Below, one piece after another: positions 52,337 through 60,252 of a stretch of 64,000 nucleotides of DNA (position 1 is its first letter; each line of letters starts with the position of its first letter). The notes below the pieces were generated by a model, which was given only the letters and a program-made list of their open reading frames with translations, made no database searches and was not told where the DNA came from. The translations under genes were made by a program, and so were the position numbers. Source of the DNA: DATLLN01 sp963809205 (GTDB taxonomy: Bacteria > Actinomycetota > Thermoleophilia > Gaiellales > JAICJC01); assembly GCA_963809205.1 (NCBI GenBank), contig CAWEIS010000003.1:124001-188000 (forward strand). The letters are read 5' to 3'.

Positions 52337-52681
52337 ATGGCGACGAAGAAGCAGCAGCGGCGGAAGTACATGCGGGCCAAGGAGCACGCGCGGCGTCTGG
52401 CGTCCGACGACGCCGAGCCGAAGCCGGAGCGAGCGCCGTCGCCCAAGCGGACGAGCGGGCGCGGCAAGGCGCCGCAGCCGCCGTCGGTCAGCCGCGCCGT
52501 CAAGCGGGCCCTGCTGTTTGCGGCGGGGCTGCTGATCTTCGTGCAGGTGCTGCCGCTGGGCGGAAATCCGACGCCGGCTCAGTCGCTGCTGCAGGCCGGC
52601 CTGTTCTTCATCTGGCTGGTGCCGTTCGGCTACATGATGGACCGGTTCCTCTACAACCGCTGGCTCAAGCAGCAGGGGTGA
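52337..52681 (+). CDS. Small basic membrane protein upstream of hisS
   Basis: A 114-residue protein. The first 55 residues are strongly basic (KKQQRRKYMRAKEHARR; SPKRTSGRGK) and two hydrophobic helices follow (RALLFAAGLLIFVQVLPLGG; LLQAGLFFIWLVPFGYMMD). The basic cytosolic tail could contact RNA or lipids. The stop overlaps the start of the metallo-beta-lactamase gene. No family recognised. Confidence 0.65.
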   Translation: MATKKQQRRKYMRAKEHARRLASDDAEPKPERAPSPKRTSGRGKAPQPPSVSRAVKRALLFAAGLLIFVQVLPLGGNPTPAQSLLQAGLFFIWLVPFGYMMDRFLYNRWLKQQG

Positions 52682-53287
52682 CGCTCGAGGTCGTCAGCAT
52701 GCCGCTGGGCGTGTACGGGACGAACTGCTACCTCGCGGCCCTGCCCGGCTCCGCGGACGCGGTGGTCGTCGATCCCGGCGACACGCCCGAGGCCGTCGCG
52801 CGCGTCCTGGACGACCGCGGCTGGTCGCCGCGCGGGATCCTGGTCACGCACGGGCACATCGACCACATCGGCGGCGTGAAGGAACTGGCCGATACCTACG
52901 ACATCGAGGTCTGGGCGCCGCGCGGCGAGGCCGACCGGCTGCGCGAGCACGAGACGGCGCCGCATGCGCCCGAACATCTGCTGGAGGGCGGCGAGACGGT
53001 CGGGTCTGGCGGGCATCGAGTTCCGGACGTTCGCGGTGCCCGGACACTCGCCGGCGTCGATCGCATACGCCACCGACGGCATCGTCTTCTCGGGCGACAT
53101 CCTGTTCGCGGGCAGCATCGGCCGCACCGATCTGGACGGCGGCGACATGGACACGCTGGTCGCCAGCATCGGCCGGCTGATGGACGCCATGCCCGGCGAC
53201 ACGGTGGTCGCCTCGGGTCACGGGCCGGCGACGACGCTCGAGCGCGAGCGCCAGACCAACCCGTTCCTGGGGACGCTGCGGTCGTGA
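52678..53287 (+). pseudogene. Metallo-beta-lactamase-fold hydrolase (glyoxalase II-like), frameshifted
   Basis: The first frame from GTG 52678 gives LGVYGTNCYLAALPG, the metal motif THGHIDHIGG and EHLLEGGETV. The second frame, to the stop at 53285-53287, gives GIEFRTFAVPGHSPASIAYA, FSGDILFAGSIGRTDL and ASGHGP, which hold the other metal ligands. Deleting one G from the GGG at about 53009-53011 joins them as GGETVGLAGIEFRT. Such enzymes sit before hisS in many actinobacteria. With both halves intact otherwise, this is a fresh break or a base-calling error. The stop overlaps the hisS start. Confidence 0.78.
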
Positions 53288-54531
53288 GCGGCACGTACCA
53301 GCGACCGCCCGGCACCAACGACTGGTGGGGCGAGGACGCCGTCCGGCGGCGGTGGATCGTCGAGCAGGCACGTGGGCTGTTCGAGGCGGCCGGCTTTGGC
53401 GAGATCGTCACCCCGACCTTCGAGGACACGCGGGTGTTCGCCCGCACGTCGGGTGAGGAGTCGGACGTCGTCAAGAAGGAGATGTACACGTTCACCGACC
53501 GCGGCGACCGGTCGCTGACGCTGCGGCCCGAGGGCACGGCGGGCGTGATCCGTGCGTACATTGAGGACGGGATGAGCCGGCAGCCGCAGCCCGTGAAGCT
53601 CTGGTATCTGGCGCCGATGTTCCGCTACAACCGCGTGCAGCGCGGGCGGTTCCGCGAGCATTACCAGTTCGGGGTGGAGGTCGTCGGCTCGGAGGATCCG
53701 GCGGTGGACGCCGAGGTGATCGGGCTGCAGCACCGGTGGTACCGGCGCGTCGGCGCGCGCGCGGTCGAGCTGCAGCTGAACTCGATCGGTGACGCCAAGT
53801 GCCGGCCGGCGTACATCGAGCTGCTGGTCGCCTTCCTGGACGAGCACATCGACGAGCTGTGCGACGAGTGCCGGGAACGTCGTCATACGAACCCGCTGCG
53901 TGTGCTCGACTGCAAACGCGAGAGCTGCCAGTCGGTGCTCTCGCAGGCGCCGAAGATCACCGACCACCTGTGCGAGGAGTGCGCGGCGCACTTCGCCGCC
54001 GCCCGCGGCTATCTGGATGCGCGCGACGTGCCGTACCGGCTCGACCACACGCTCGTGCGCGGGCTCGACTACTACACCCGCACCGCCTGGGAGTTCGTGT
54101 CCGGCGAGCTGGGCGCGCAGGCGACGATCGGCGGCGGCGGCCGCTACGACGGGCTGGCCGAGGAGCTGGGCGGTCCGCCCACGCCGGGCATCGGCTTCGG
54201 ATCCGGCGTCGAGCGCGTGGCCGAGGTGGCGGGGGAGCCGCCGGCGCCCGACCGCGGGTGGACGGCGTTCGCGATTCTCACGGCCGAGGCGGCTCCCCGG
54301 CTGCACGCGCTGATGGACGAGGCGCGCGAGCATGGGGTGCACTGCGAGGCGGCGTTCGGCGGCCGCAGCCTGCGCCGGATCCTCGAGTGGGCGTCGAAGC
54401 GCGACGCCGAACGGGTTGTGATCGCGGGCGAGGATGAGTGGTCGCGCGGCGAGGTCGCCGTGCGTGATATGACGAGCGGCGACCAGCGCACGGTGCCGCT
54501 GGACGGGCTGCTGGAGGAGCTGATCGGATGA
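53284..54531 (+). CDS. hisS: Histidyl-tRNA synthetase
   Basis: A 415-residue class II synthetase. Motif 2 region LTLRPEGTAGVIRAYIE and GRFREHYQFGVEVVG, the HisRS-specific LVRGLDYYTRTAWEF and motif 3 in TPGIGFGSGVERV are all present; the anticodon-binding domain closes the protein. The GTG at 53284 overlaps the preceding stop by 4 bases; because that gene is frameshifted, the frame of its first half runs on into hisS. The stop overlaps aspS. Confidence 0.95.
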   Translation: MSGTYQRPPGTNDWWGEDAVRRRWIVEQARGLFEAAGFGEIVTPTFEDTRVFARTSGEESDVVKKEMYTFTDRGDRSLTLRPEGTAGVIRAYIEDGMSRQPQPVKLWYLAPMFRYNRVQRGRFREHYQFGVEVVGSEDPAVDAEVIGLQHRWYRRVGARAVELQLNSIGDAKCRPAYIELLVAFLDEHIDELCDECRERRHTNPLRVLDCKRESCQSVLSQAPKITDHLCEECAAHFAAARGYLDARDVPYRLDHTLVRGLDYYTRTAWEFVSGELGAQATIGGGGRYDGLAEELGGPPTPGIGFGSGVERVAEVAGEPPAPDRGWTAFAILTAEAAPRLHALMDEAREHGVHCEAAFGGRSLRRILEWASKRDAERVVIAGEDEWSRGEVAVRDMTSGDQRTVPLDGLLEELIG

Positions 54532-56291
54532 GCTACCGGACGAGGCTGGGCGGCGATCTGCGGGCGAAGGACGCCGGCAGCCGCGTAACCCTCGCGGGCT
54601 GGGTCGCCACGACCCGAGATCACGGCGGCCTGGTGTTCGTCGACCTGCGCGACGCCGGCGGGGTCGTGCAAATCGTGCTCGACCCGGCCGACCAGCCCGA
54701 GGCGCACGCCACCGCGCATGAGCTGCGCAACGAGTACGTCGTCCAGGTCGAGGGTGTCGTCGAGCCGCGCGCCGCCGACCGGATCAACCCGAAACTTGCG
54801 ACCGGTCAGGTCGAGGTGCGCGCGGACCGGCTGACCGTGCTCGCCCGCGCCGGTGTGCTGCCGTTCCAGCTGGACGAGGACGGCGTCGACGAGTCGCTGC
54901 GGCTGCACCACCGCTACCTCGACCTGCGGCGCGACCGGATGCGGCACAACATCTGGACGCGCTTCAAGTTGACCCAGACGATCCGCCGGCACATGGAGGA
55001 CAACGGCTTCTGGGAGCTGGAGACGCCGATCCTCTACAAGTCGACGCCGGAGGGCGCGCGCGAGTTCGTGGTGCCGACCAGCAGCCACCCCGGCAAGTTC
55101 TACGCGCTGCCGCAGTCGCCGCAGACGTTCAAGCAGCTGTACGCGATCTCCGGGTTCGAGCGCTACTACCAGATCGCCAAGTGCTTCCGCGACGAGGCGA
55201 CGCGGGCCGACCGCACGCAGGAGTTCACGCAGCTGGACATCGAGATGGCGTTCCTCGAGCCGGACGAGCTGTTCTCGCTGCTCGAGGAGCTGTGGGCGAA
55301 GGTGTGGCGCGAGGTGCTGGGGGTCGAGCTGGAGACCCCGTTCCGGCGGATGAGCTGGGACGATGCGACGCTGCGCTACGGCTCGGACAAGCCCGATTTG
55401 CGGTTCGGCTGCGAGATCGCCGACGTCACCGACGCGCTGCGCGGCACCGAGTTCAAGGCGTTCGGCGGCGTGATCGAGGGCGGCGGCGTCGTCCGCGGCT
55501 TCGCGGCACCGGGTGCGCTCGAGTTCTCGCGCAAGGACTTCGACGACCTGGTTGAGTTCGCCAAGACGTGGGGCGGCAAGGGCGTAGCCTGGCTGCAGGT
55601 GACGGGCGGCGAGATCCGCTCGCCGATCGCCAAGTTCCTGTCGCAGGCGGACCTGGATGGGATCGTTGCCGCGGTCGGTGCGGCAGATGGCGACACAGTC
55701 TTCCTGGTGGCCGACGCGGAGGAGGCCGCGGTGCGCGTGCTCGGGCCGCTGCGCCTGCACCTGGGCGAGCGGCTCCGCCTGATCGGCGACGGCTGGGAGT
55801 TCCTGTGGGTCACCGGGTTCCCGATGTTCGAGTGGCTGCCCGACGAGAACCGTTGGAAGGCCGCCCACAACCCGTTCTCTGCACCCGCTCCCGAGTTCCT
55901 GGAGACGTTCGACGCCGACCCGGCAGCGGCCCGGTCGTGCCAGTACGACTTGGTGCTGAACGGCAACGAGATCGGCGGCGGCTCGATTCGCAACCACCGG
56001 CCGGAGGTGCAGCGGCGGATCTTCGAGCTGCTGGGGATCACCGAGGAGCGGGCCGAGCAGAACTTCTCGTTCCTGCTCCGCGCCCTGTCGATGGGTGCGC
56101 CGCCGCACGGCGGCATCGCCTTCGGGCTCGACCGGCTGGCGATGCTGCTGGCCGACGCGGACTCGCTGCGCGAGGTGGTCGCCTTCCCCAAGGGCCAGGG
56201 CGGGGCGGACCCGCTGACCGGCGCGCCCAGCGAGGTCTCGGGGGCGCAGCTGACCGAGGTCGGGCTGCGCGTCGTCGCGCCGCCGTCGTGA
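54528..56291 (+). CDS. aspS: Aspartyl-tRNA synthetase (bacterial type)
   Basis: A 587-residue class IIb synthetase. It has the N-terminal OB-fold anticodon domain (VTLAGWVATTRDHGGLVFVD), motif 2 FRDEATRADRTQEFTQLD, the bacterial GAD insertion (about 290-410) and motif 3 in GIAFGLDRLAMLLA. ATGA overlap with hisS makes the classic hisS-aspS pair. Whether it charges only tRNA-Asp or also tRNA-Asn cannot be settled from the window. A GC hairpin with a T-run follows directly. Confidence 0.95.
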   Translation: MSYRTRLGGDLRAKDAGSRVTLAGWVATTRDHGGLVFVDLRDAGGVVQIVLDPADQPEAHATAHELRNEYVVQVEGVVEPRAADRINPKLATGQVEVRADRLTVLARAGVLPFQLDEDGVDESLRLHHRYLDLRRDRMRHNIWTRFKLTQTIRRHMEDNGFWELETPILYKSTPEGAREFVVPTSSHPGKFYALPQSPQTFKQLYAISGFERYYQIAKCFRDEATRADRTQEFTQLDIEMAFLEPDELFSLLEELWAKVWREVLGVELETPFRRMSWDDATLRYGSDKPDLRFGCEIADVTDALRGTEFKAFGGVIEGGGVVRGFAAPGALEFSRKDFDDLVEFAKTWGGKGVAWLQVTGGEIRSPIAKFLSQADLDGIVAAVGAADGDTVFLVADAEEAAVRVLGPLRLHLGERLRLIGDGWEFLWVTGFPMFEWLPDENRWKAAHNPFSAPAPEFLETFDADPAAARSCQYDLVLNGNEIGGGSIRNHRPEVQRRIFELLGITEERAEQNFSFLLRALSMGAPPHGGIAFGLDRLAMLLADADSLREVVAFPKGQGGADPLTGAPSEVSGAQLTEVGLRVVAPPS

Positions 56292-56316
56292 GAGAACGGG
56301 GTCAGACCCCGTTTTT
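56292..56316. repeat. REP-like inverted repeat, copy 3, serving as the aspS terminator
   Basis: AACGGGGTC-A-GACCCCGTT (56295-56313) is a perfect 9-base-pair stem, extended by weaker pairs, and is followed on the plus strand by TTTTT. It starts one base after the aspS stop, so this copy looks like a rho-independent terminator built from the repeated GGGGTC-N-GACCCC element. Confidence 0.75.
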
Positions 56317-56531
56317 CAGAAGCGGTCCGAGAACGGCGTCGGCATGTGCGTGTACTGCCCGGAGCGCGGCCCGACCGACTGGTGATGCGGCGGGTGCGCC
56401 TTCGGCGCGGCCTGTGGCGGGCCGGCGGCGAGCCCCAGCATGGCCGCGGCCACCAGCACCCCGATCAACGATTTCACGCGCACGCTCGACAATTGTGCAC
56501 CATTCGCTAGTCTGAGTCCTGCCGGCGTCAT
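56316..56531 (-). CDS. Small secreted histidine/proline-rich peptide
   Basis: A 71-residue protein. A signal-like helix (SLIGVLVAAAMLGLAAG) is followed by a short mature part rich in His, Pro and Gln (PKAHPPHHQSVGPRSGQYTH). The ATG at 56531 has a weak GAGG upstream; a GTG at 56483 would give 55 residues. Histidines might bind metal. Its stop lies inside the T-run of the aspS terminator. No family recognised. Confidence 0.45.
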   Translation of the reverse strand: MTPAGLRLANGAQLSSVRVKSLIGVLVAAAMLGLAAGPPQAAPKAHPPHHQSVGPRSGQYTHMPTPFSDRF

Positions 56532-56650
56532 TTTGACAAGCGCACCTCGTTTACGTCGTGCGACACCTCCAGCGCAGAGGCGATGGTCGGAGCGGTCGAA
56601 GCATCCTGAAAGTGGCCGACCGCCAAGCCTCAGGCGCCGGCTTGCCCGTC

Positions 56651-56656
56651 TACGCT
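56651..56656 (+). promoter_or_regulatory. Leaderless -10 element (TACGCT) for the iscS-mnmA unit
   Basis: TACGCT ends 7 bases before the ATG at 56664. Confidence 0.55.
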
Positions 56657-56663
56657 CCCTGCC

Positions 56664-57782
56664 ATGAGCACCGTGTACCTCGATCACGCGGCGACGTCGC
56701 CGCTGTGCGCCGAGGCGCAGGAGGCGATGGAGCCGTTCCTGTCCTCGCGCTTCGGCAATCCGTCCGAGCCGCACCGGATGGGCCGCGAGGCCCGCGGGGC
56801 CGTCGAGGGCGCCCGGCGGACCATGGCCGAGCTGCTCGGCTGCCGGCCGGAACAGATCGTCTACACGTCGGGCGGCACGGAGGCCGACAACCAGGCGGTG
56901 TTCGGGCTCTGCGGACGCCCACTGGGCAGGCTGGTGTGCAGCGTGATCGAGCACCCTGCCGTCCGCGCGCCCGCCGAGGAGCTCGCGCGCCAGGGCTTCG
57001 AGGTCGGATGGGCTCCGGTGGACGCGAACGGCGTGATCGACCCCTCCGTGTTCGCCGAGCTGGTGCGAGAGGACGACCGCGTCGCCTGCGCGATGTGGGC
57101 GAACAACGTCACCGGCGTGGTGCAGCCGGTCGCCGAGCTGGCTGTGATCGCGGCGTCGCGCGCCGTGCCGCTGCACGTCGACGCCGTCCAGGCCGCTGCG
57201 TCGATCCCGATCTCCTTCGCAGCCTCGGGTGCCGAGACGATGGCGCTCTCGGCCCACAAGGTGCAGGGCCCGAAGGGCGTCGGCGCGCTGATCGCGCGCG
57301 ACCCGTCCCGGCTTCGCCCGTTGATCTGGGGCGGCGGCCAGGAGGCCGGCCACCGGTCGGGTACCGAGAACGTGCCCGGCATCGTGGGGTTCGCCGCCGC
57401 GCTGGCGGCCTCGCGCGAGCGCCGGGACGGCCGCCGGCAGCTGCGCGGCCGCCTTGAGGCCGGGGTGGGGGCGGTACCGGTGGTGTCCGCCGGCGCCGAG
57501 CGCCTGCCCGGCCACGTCCTGCTGCGCATCGACGGCCTGCGCGCCGACCTGGTCGTGCTCGCCCTGGACGAGGCGGGATACGAGGTCTCGGCCGGGTCGG
57601 CCTGCTCGGCGGGCTCGATGGAGCCCAGCACCGCGCTGATCGCGCAGGGGCTGACGCCAGACGAGGCCCGCGCCGTGATCCGTGTGACCATCGGCCCGCA
57701 CACCACCGAGGCCGAGATCGACGGCTTCCTGGACGCCCTCCGCGCGGCCGTCCTCCGCCTCCGCTCAGGCGCCCTGGCCTGA
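56664..57782 (+). CDS. iscS: Cysteine desulfurase (IscS/NifS type)
   Basis: A 372-residue PLP enzyme. VYLDHAATSPLCAEAQEAM opens the fold, LHVDAVQAAASIPI places the PLP-contacting aspartate, LSAHKVQGPKGVGALI carries the PLP lysine, and GSACSAGSMEPS near residue 314 holds the persulfide cysteine on the mobile loop. It takes sulfur from cysteine and hands it on as a persulfide. The stop overlaps the next ATG by one base, and that gene fuses a scaffold-like domain to MnmA, so sulfur transfer for tRNA thiolation is its likely main job here. Confidence 0.93.
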   Translation: MSTVYLDHAATSPLCAEAQEAMEPFLSSRFGNPSEPHRMGREARGAVEGARRTMAELLGCRPEQIVYTSGGTEADNQAVFGLCGRPLGRLVCSVIEHPAVRAPAEELARQGFEVGWAPVDANGVIDPSVFAELVREDDRVACAMWANNVTGVVQPVAELAVIAASRAVPLHVDAVQAAASIPISFAASGAETMALSAHKVQGPKGVGALIARDPSRLRPLIWGGGQEAGHRSGTENVPGIVGFAAALAASRERRDGRRQLRGRLEAGVGAVPVVSAGAERLPGHVLLRIDGLRADLVVLALDEAGYEVSAGSACSAGSMEPSTALIAQGLTPDEARAVIRVTIGPHTTEAEIDGFLDALRAAVLRLRSGALA

Positions 57783-59218
57783 TGTACTCCGACGCCGTCA
57801 TCCGGCACGCGCTCGATGCTTCCCGTGCCGGAGCGCTTGATCCGCGTGGTGCCGTTGGCCGCTCGGGCGACGTCGCCTGCGGCGACACGGTCGAGATCCA
57901 GCTGCGGATCGAGGATGGGACGGTCACGCACGCGCGCCATCGCTCACTCGCCTGTCCCCACGGCACGGCGGCCGCGGCGCTGCTCTGCGAGCTGGTCGAA
58001 GGCCGCGATCTGCTGGACGCCGCGCGGATCGGGCAGTCCGACCTGGATGCGGCACTGAAGCCGCGCGACGGCAACCGGGAGTGCGTCGCGGTGGCCGGCG
58101 ATGCGCTGCATGCGGCGATCGCGGCGGCGCTGGAGGACGTACGGATGCCGCAGGCGGACGGCCGGATCGCCGTCGCGATGAGCGGCGGCGTCGACTCGGC
58201 TGTGGCCCTGCTGAAGGCCGTCGAAGCCGGGATGGAGCCGGTCGGCGTGACGCTGCGGCTGTGGATCGACCCCGCTGCGCCGGACTCCGAGCGCGCGTGC
58301 TGCTCGCCGTCGTCCGTCCGGGCGGCGCGATCGGCCTGCCACGCGCTGAACCTGCCGCACGTCACCCTCGACTTGCGCGACGGGTTCCGCCGGGCGGTGG
58401 TCGAGGAGTTCGTGGGTGCCCACCGGCGGGGCCTCACGCCAAACCCGTGCGTGCGCTGCAACGGCTCGTTCCGCTTCGATGCGCTGATCGGGTTCGCCGA
58501 CCGGATCGGGGCGCCGCGGCTGGCGACCGGGCACTACGCGCGCGTCGTCCACCGCGACGGCCGCGCGCTGCTGGCCCGCGGCGCCGACCCCGGCAAGGAC
58601 CAGTCGTACATGCTCGCCTCGGTCTCCGCCGAGATCCTGGCGCGCGTCTGGTTCCCGCTGGGCGAGCAGCACAAGACCGCCACCCGCGAGGAGGCGCGCG
58701 AGGCCGGTCTGGCAGCGGCCGGGCGGGCCGAGAGCCAGGAGGTGTGCTTCGTCGGCGGCGGCGACCACCGCGACTTCCTCGAGCGCCACGGCGGGGCGGG
58801 GCCGGCGGGAGAGATCGTTGACGAGGCCGGGCGCGTGATCGGCAGGCACGACGGCGTCCACCGCTTCACGGCCGGCCAGCGCCGCGGCCTGCGCGTCGGC
58901 GGCGGCCCGGCGCTGTACGTGCTGCGCACCGAGCCCGCGACTGGCCGCGTGGTCGCCGGCGACCGGAGCAAGCTTGCGGTGCGCCGAGTGCGGGTCAGCC
59001 CGGGCGAGGTGTTCGTGCCGGTCGAGCAGGCCCAGGTGCGCCTGCGGTACCGCAGCGCTGCGGTACCCGCGCGGGTGGTGCCCGTCGCGGACGGCTTCGA
59101 GCTGGAGCTGGACGAGCCGGCCTACGGCGTGGCGGCCGGGCAGGCCGCTGTGCTGTACGACGGCGACACTGTCGTCGGGGCCGGTCGGATCGCCTCGTCC
59201 GGCGCCTCTGTAAGATAG
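57782..59218 (+). CDS. mnmA: IscU-like scaffold domain fused to tRNA 2-thiouridylase MnmA
   Basis: A 478-residue protein against about 360-370 for usual MnmA. Residues 1-115 look like IscU: Cys33 in ACGDTVEI, Cys58 in LACPHGTAAAALL and Cys101 in ECVAVAGDALHAA match the three cluster ligands, with near-identical spacing (25 and 43 residues). MnmA follows: P-loop SGGVDS (134-139), CC at 173-174, NPCVRCN with Cys223 and Cys226, KDQSYMLAS and ESQEVCFV with Cys322. MnmA adds sulfur to U34 of tRNA Glu, Gln and Lys. CxxC plus the late Cys also fits a [4Fe-4S]-type MnmA. Confidence 0.88.
   Translation: MYSDAVIRHALDASRAGALDPRGAVGRSGDVACGDTVEIQLRIEDGTVTHARHRSLACPHGTAAAALLCELVEGRDLLDAARIGQSDLDAALKPRDGNRECVAVAGDALHAAIAAALEDVRMPQADGRIAVAMSGGVDSAVALLKAVEAGMEPVGVTLRLWIDPAAPDSERACCSPSSVRAARSACHALNLPHVTLDLRDGFRRAVVEEFVGAHRRGLTPNPCVRCNGSFRFDALIGFADRIGAPRLATGHYARVVHRDGRALLARGADPGKDQSYMLASVSAEILARVWFPLGEQHKTATREEAREAGLAAAGRAESQEVCFVGGGDHRDFLERHGGAGPAGEIVDEAGRVIGRHDGVHRFTAGQRRGLRVGGGPALYVLRTEPATGRVVAGDRSKLAVRRVRVSPGEVFVPVEQAQVRLRYRSAAVPARVVPVADGFELELDEPAYGVAAGQAAVLYDGDTVVGAGRIASSGASVR
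59046..59067. repeat. Perfect 22-base palindrome inside mnmA
   Basis: Eleven bases from 59046 (GGTACCGCAGC) are followed by their exact reverse complement. It codes for RYRSAAV in the MnmA C-terminal barrel, so codon choice alone could have made it, but an exact palindrome of this size is rare by chance. Confidence 0.8.
59211..59216 (+). promoter_or_regulatory. Leaderless -10 element (TAAGAT) for the DUF948 gene pair
   Basis: TAAGAT ends 8 bases before the ATG at 59225 and overlaps the end of mnmA. Confidence 0.5.
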
Positions 59219-59224
59219 GCGCGC

Positions 59225-59602
59225 ATGAGCTCGACCGACGCTTGGCATTACGCCCTCGCCATCTTCCTGGTGCTGACCGGGTTGACGCTCGCCTACGTGC
59301 TGTTCCGCCTCTCAACGCTGCTGGGAGACGTCGAGACACACCTCGACGAGACGATGGTCGAGGTGGTGCCGATGCTCGGCAAGGCCTCGGTGACGCTCGA
59401 TCACGTGAACGACGAGCTCGAGAAGGTCGGCACGATCACGGACTCCGCAGTCGGCGCGGTCGGCACCGTCGACCACGCGGCGCGCGCCGCATCGTCGGCC
59501 GCCGCCAAGCCCGCCAAGGTCGTCTCCGGCCTGAGCGAAGGTGTCGAGCACGCGTTTCAGTCGCTCAAGAGCAAGCGCCGGCAGCGCGGTGGTGTGGTGT
59601 GA
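59225..59602 (+). CDS. DUF948-family membrane protein
   Basis: A 125-residue protein: one N-terminal helix (ALAIFLVLTGLTLAYVLFRL) and a long amphipathic helical tail with the DUF948 pattern (LGDVETHLDETMVEVVPMLG; TLDHVNDELEKVGTITDSAV). Members are general membrane-bound coiled-coil proteins of unknown role, common beside alaS in Gram-positives. The stop overlaps the next start by 4 bases. Confidence 0.82.
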   Translation: MSSTDAWHYALAIFLVLTGLTLAYVLFRLSTLLGDVETHLDETMVEVVPMLGKASVTLDHVNDELEKVGTITDSAVGAVGTVDHAARAASSAAAKPAKVVSGLSEGVEHAFQSLKSKRRQRGGVV

Positions 59603-59895
59603 GACGCACCGGCCTGCTGTTCGGCATCGCGGTCGCGGCCGCGGGCGCGTACGTGTTCAGCCGGGCGCGCGAGATCGCCCAGACCGAGCAGCGCCCGGTG
59701 GCCGAGGTGCTGGTCGAGATGCCGGGGAGGATCTTCGAGGACCTGGGGTCGTTCGGCGACGACGTGCGTGAGGCGGCCGACGAGGGTCGCGCCGCGGCCG
59801 AACGCGAGGCGGACTGGATCGACGACGACCTGGCGGCGGCCGACCGGCCGGCCGAGCCGGCCGACGCCGATCCGGACGACGAGCCCACGCAGTAG
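59599..59895 (+). CDS. Small membrane-anchored acidic protein, YtxH-like
   Basis: A 98-residue protein: one N-terminal helix (LLFGIAVAAAGAYVFSRARE) and a charged, increasingly acidic tail (DDVREAADEGRAAAEREADW) ending in a run of Asp, Glu and Pro. Placement after the DUF948 gene with a 4-base overlap matches pairs seen before alaS in other actinobacteria. Function unknown. Confidence 0.72.
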   Translation: MRRTGLLFGIAVAAAGAYVFSRAREIAQTEQRPVAEVLVEMPGRIFEDLGSFGDDVREAADEGRAAAEREADWIDDDLAAADRPAEPADADPDDEPTQ

Positions 59896-59896
59896 A

Positions 59897-60211
59897 TCAA
59901 TCGTGCAGGCGGGCGATCAGCTCGTGGCGGCTGACCAGCCGCTTGGGCTGGCCTGACAGCCGGAGCTCGAACCCGGCGCCGCGTGGATACAGCACCTTGT
60001 CGCCGGGAGCGATGCCGTGGCCGTCGTCGCCGACCGCCACGACGATGCCGGAGATCACACCGGAGTCGGCGCTGGACGGGATGATCAGCCCCGCCGAGGT
60101 CTCGGTCTCGTCGTCGACCGGCTCGATCAGGACGTGGTCGTCGAGCGGCTCGATCCGGCCGGTGAACGGCTCCGAGCTCTCGAACCGGTGGAGCGTGTCG
60201 TCCTCGTGCAT
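59897..60211 (-). CDS. GroES-like co-chaperonin
   Basis: A 104-residue GroES-fold protein with a 17-residue N-terminal extension. IEPLDDHVLIEPVDDETETS, the mobile-loop region AGLIIPSSADSG, the VISGIVVAVGDDG strand and APGDKVLYPRGAGFELRLSG match GroES; the mobile loop keeps the hydrophobic LII that binds GroEL. No groEL is next to it, so it may be an extra copy. ATG 60211 is supported by TACGCT 6 bases upstream. Divergent from alaS. Confidence 0.82.
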   Translation of the reverse strand: MHEDDTLHRFESSEPFTGRIEPLDDHVLIEPVDDETETSAGLIIPSSADSGVISGIVVAVGDDGHGIAPGDKVLYPRGAGFELRLSGQPKRLVSRHELIARLHD

Positions 60212-60217
60212 GGTCCC

Positions 60218-60223
60218 AGCGTA
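60218..60223 (-). promoter_or_regulatory. Leaderless -10 element (TACGCT) for the GroES-like gene
   Basis: TACGCT on the minus strand ends 6 bases before the ATG at 60211. Confidence 0.5.
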
Positions 60224-60237
60224 GCCTGGCCGGTCGG

Positions 60238-60243
60238 TACACT
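60238..60243 (+). promoter_or_regulatory. Leaderless -10 element (TACACT) for alaS
   Basis: TACACT ends 9 bases before the ATG at 60253; the whole divergent spacer to the GroES-like gene is only 41 bases. Confidence 0.55.
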
Positions 60244-60252
60244 CCACCCACG

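Noticed and set aside
52327..54531. A 734-codon frame joining a metallo-hydrolase to HisRS
   Set aside because: The frame runs on only because the hydrolase is frameshifted at about 53010. The real hydrolase end is in another frame, and hisS has its own GTG at 53284.
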